A program made the translations under genes and the position numbers. From Acanthaster planci (lineage: Eukaryota > Echinodermata > Asteroidea > Valvatida > Acanthasteridae): a DNA stretch of 64,000 nt. Under the pieces are notes generated by a model. That model did no database searches, was not told where the DNA came from, and saw only the letters and a program-made list of their open reading frames with translations. Shown in pieces: positions 63,130 to 64,000 of this stretch (the first letter of the stretch is position 1; every line of letters begins with the position of its first letter). Location of the stretch: contig NW_019091436.1 in NCBI RefSeq assembly GCF_001949145.1, positions 846,803 to 910,802 on the forward strand. The letters run 5' to 3'.

Positions 63130-64000
63130 CGGTGTTTTTCGTCAATAAAACCCTGGCTGGATGCCAATCAAAACTGCAGCTGATAGTTTTGGTCCCGCCC
63201 ACCTCCGATAACAGTGGTCGGTTTCAGCTCTTCAGGATCGATGATGGAGTGTTGCGCTGAAAAACCAGGATAGACTGATAAGTTATTGTGTGTATCTAGA
63301 CTACTCCATCATGTAATGAACTCGCACTTTTCTGTCTTGCAGACAGTCTATATAACATAAAAGTTTGCCTCCACTTCAGGAGGGAATGAAAACAGACAGA
63401 GTCCTAAAATAAAATCAAAGGAGAAAACGGATTTTTCTTTCTTGATTATGATTATGTCTGTGCTGATGAAAAAGTTAATCAGGAGGCTACTAATAGACAG
63501 AAACTTATTACATCAAACGTTTTGACCCAAAGCCTATTTTAACATGCAACACAGCAATTAACTGTCTTGTAGGTGATAGATATTTAACGATAATCGAAGG
63601 ATGTGAAGCACAAACTTGGAAGGACACAGAATATTATTGGGATCGAAATCTTGCCTTTTGACTGCTTTTTATCAAGACAAACTGAGCAGCTTGGCTGCAT
63701 GCAAAAAGAGACCTACCCTTGCTCACTTTTTTCATTACTGATGGAATGCTTTTTAAACCACTTATCACTTGTCACAAACATCTGGACATTTTCCAGATTA
63801 ATATGTTGCGCCTTAGTGTCAAAACATGAGAAATGGATGATTCTGTGATAATGGCAGAGTGAAATTACTACGACTACACAGCGACTCGTGACGGTGCAAA
63901 TTGCATTAATTCAGTATTTTTAGTAATATTGTCTGTGCTTTCTTTTAAGGCATTTAACATTCCTCTTGGTAAGATAATTATAAGCTGTTAATATTTATTT
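63130..64000. other. Upstream flank of the second GPCR gene
   Basis: Presumably contains its promoter: a minus-strand ATTGG lies near 63170, and no clear TATA box is placed. An 81-codon plus-strand frame (63603-63848) has no family resemblance and is not called. Confidence 0.4.

Noticed and set aside
63603-63848. 81-codon plus-strand frame near the window end.
   Set aside because: No family resemblance and composition like the surrounding non-coding DNA.

Overview
This is eukaryotic, animal nuclear DNA. It is AT-rich, the coding sequence is broken into short exons with GT-AG borders, and the introns carry LINE, SINE and MITE-type repeats. The coding sequence points to an invertebrate deuterostome. 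An echinoderm, perhaps a starfish, is my best guess; this is inference from the reelin divergence, single-exon receptor paralogues and repeat style, not proof.

Minus strand, 48.8 kb down to 1.4 kb: one large gene, the reelin orthologue. I assembled 57 coding exons by hand from splice sites and phase. They join in one open frame of 10,332 nt (3,443 residues plus stop), within about 20 residues of vertebrate reelin. The order is signal peptide, F-spondin-like reeler domain, reelin-specific N-terminal region, eight reelin repeats (each subrepeat A, EGF, subrepeat B) and a short tail. The 3' UTR probably fills most of positions 1-1394. Within the gene, the exon opening repeat 7 occurs twice around a single N at 9352. 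This is probably an assembly join of two haplotypes, embedded with a degraded LINE reverse transcriptase. Other intronic items are a 10-bp minisatellite touching a splice donor, a 24-bp minisatellite, a tRNA-derived SINE, foldback and MITE-like elements, and one GC-AG intron.

48.8-57.0 kb: intergenic sequence upstream of reelin, which should include its promoter. It holds a MITE, a perfect-looking foldback and a roughly 400-bp tandem direct repeat, but no gene I can support.

57.0-63.1 kb: two single-exon class A (rhodopsin-like) GPCR genes on the minus strand. They are clearly paralogues of each other, share an unusual DRYD motif at the end of TM3, and have long third intracellular loops. 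About 3.2 kb of unassigned sequence separates them. Reelin is a secreted matrix protein and the GPCRs are membrane receptors; nothing in the sequence links their functions beyond being neighbours on the same strand.
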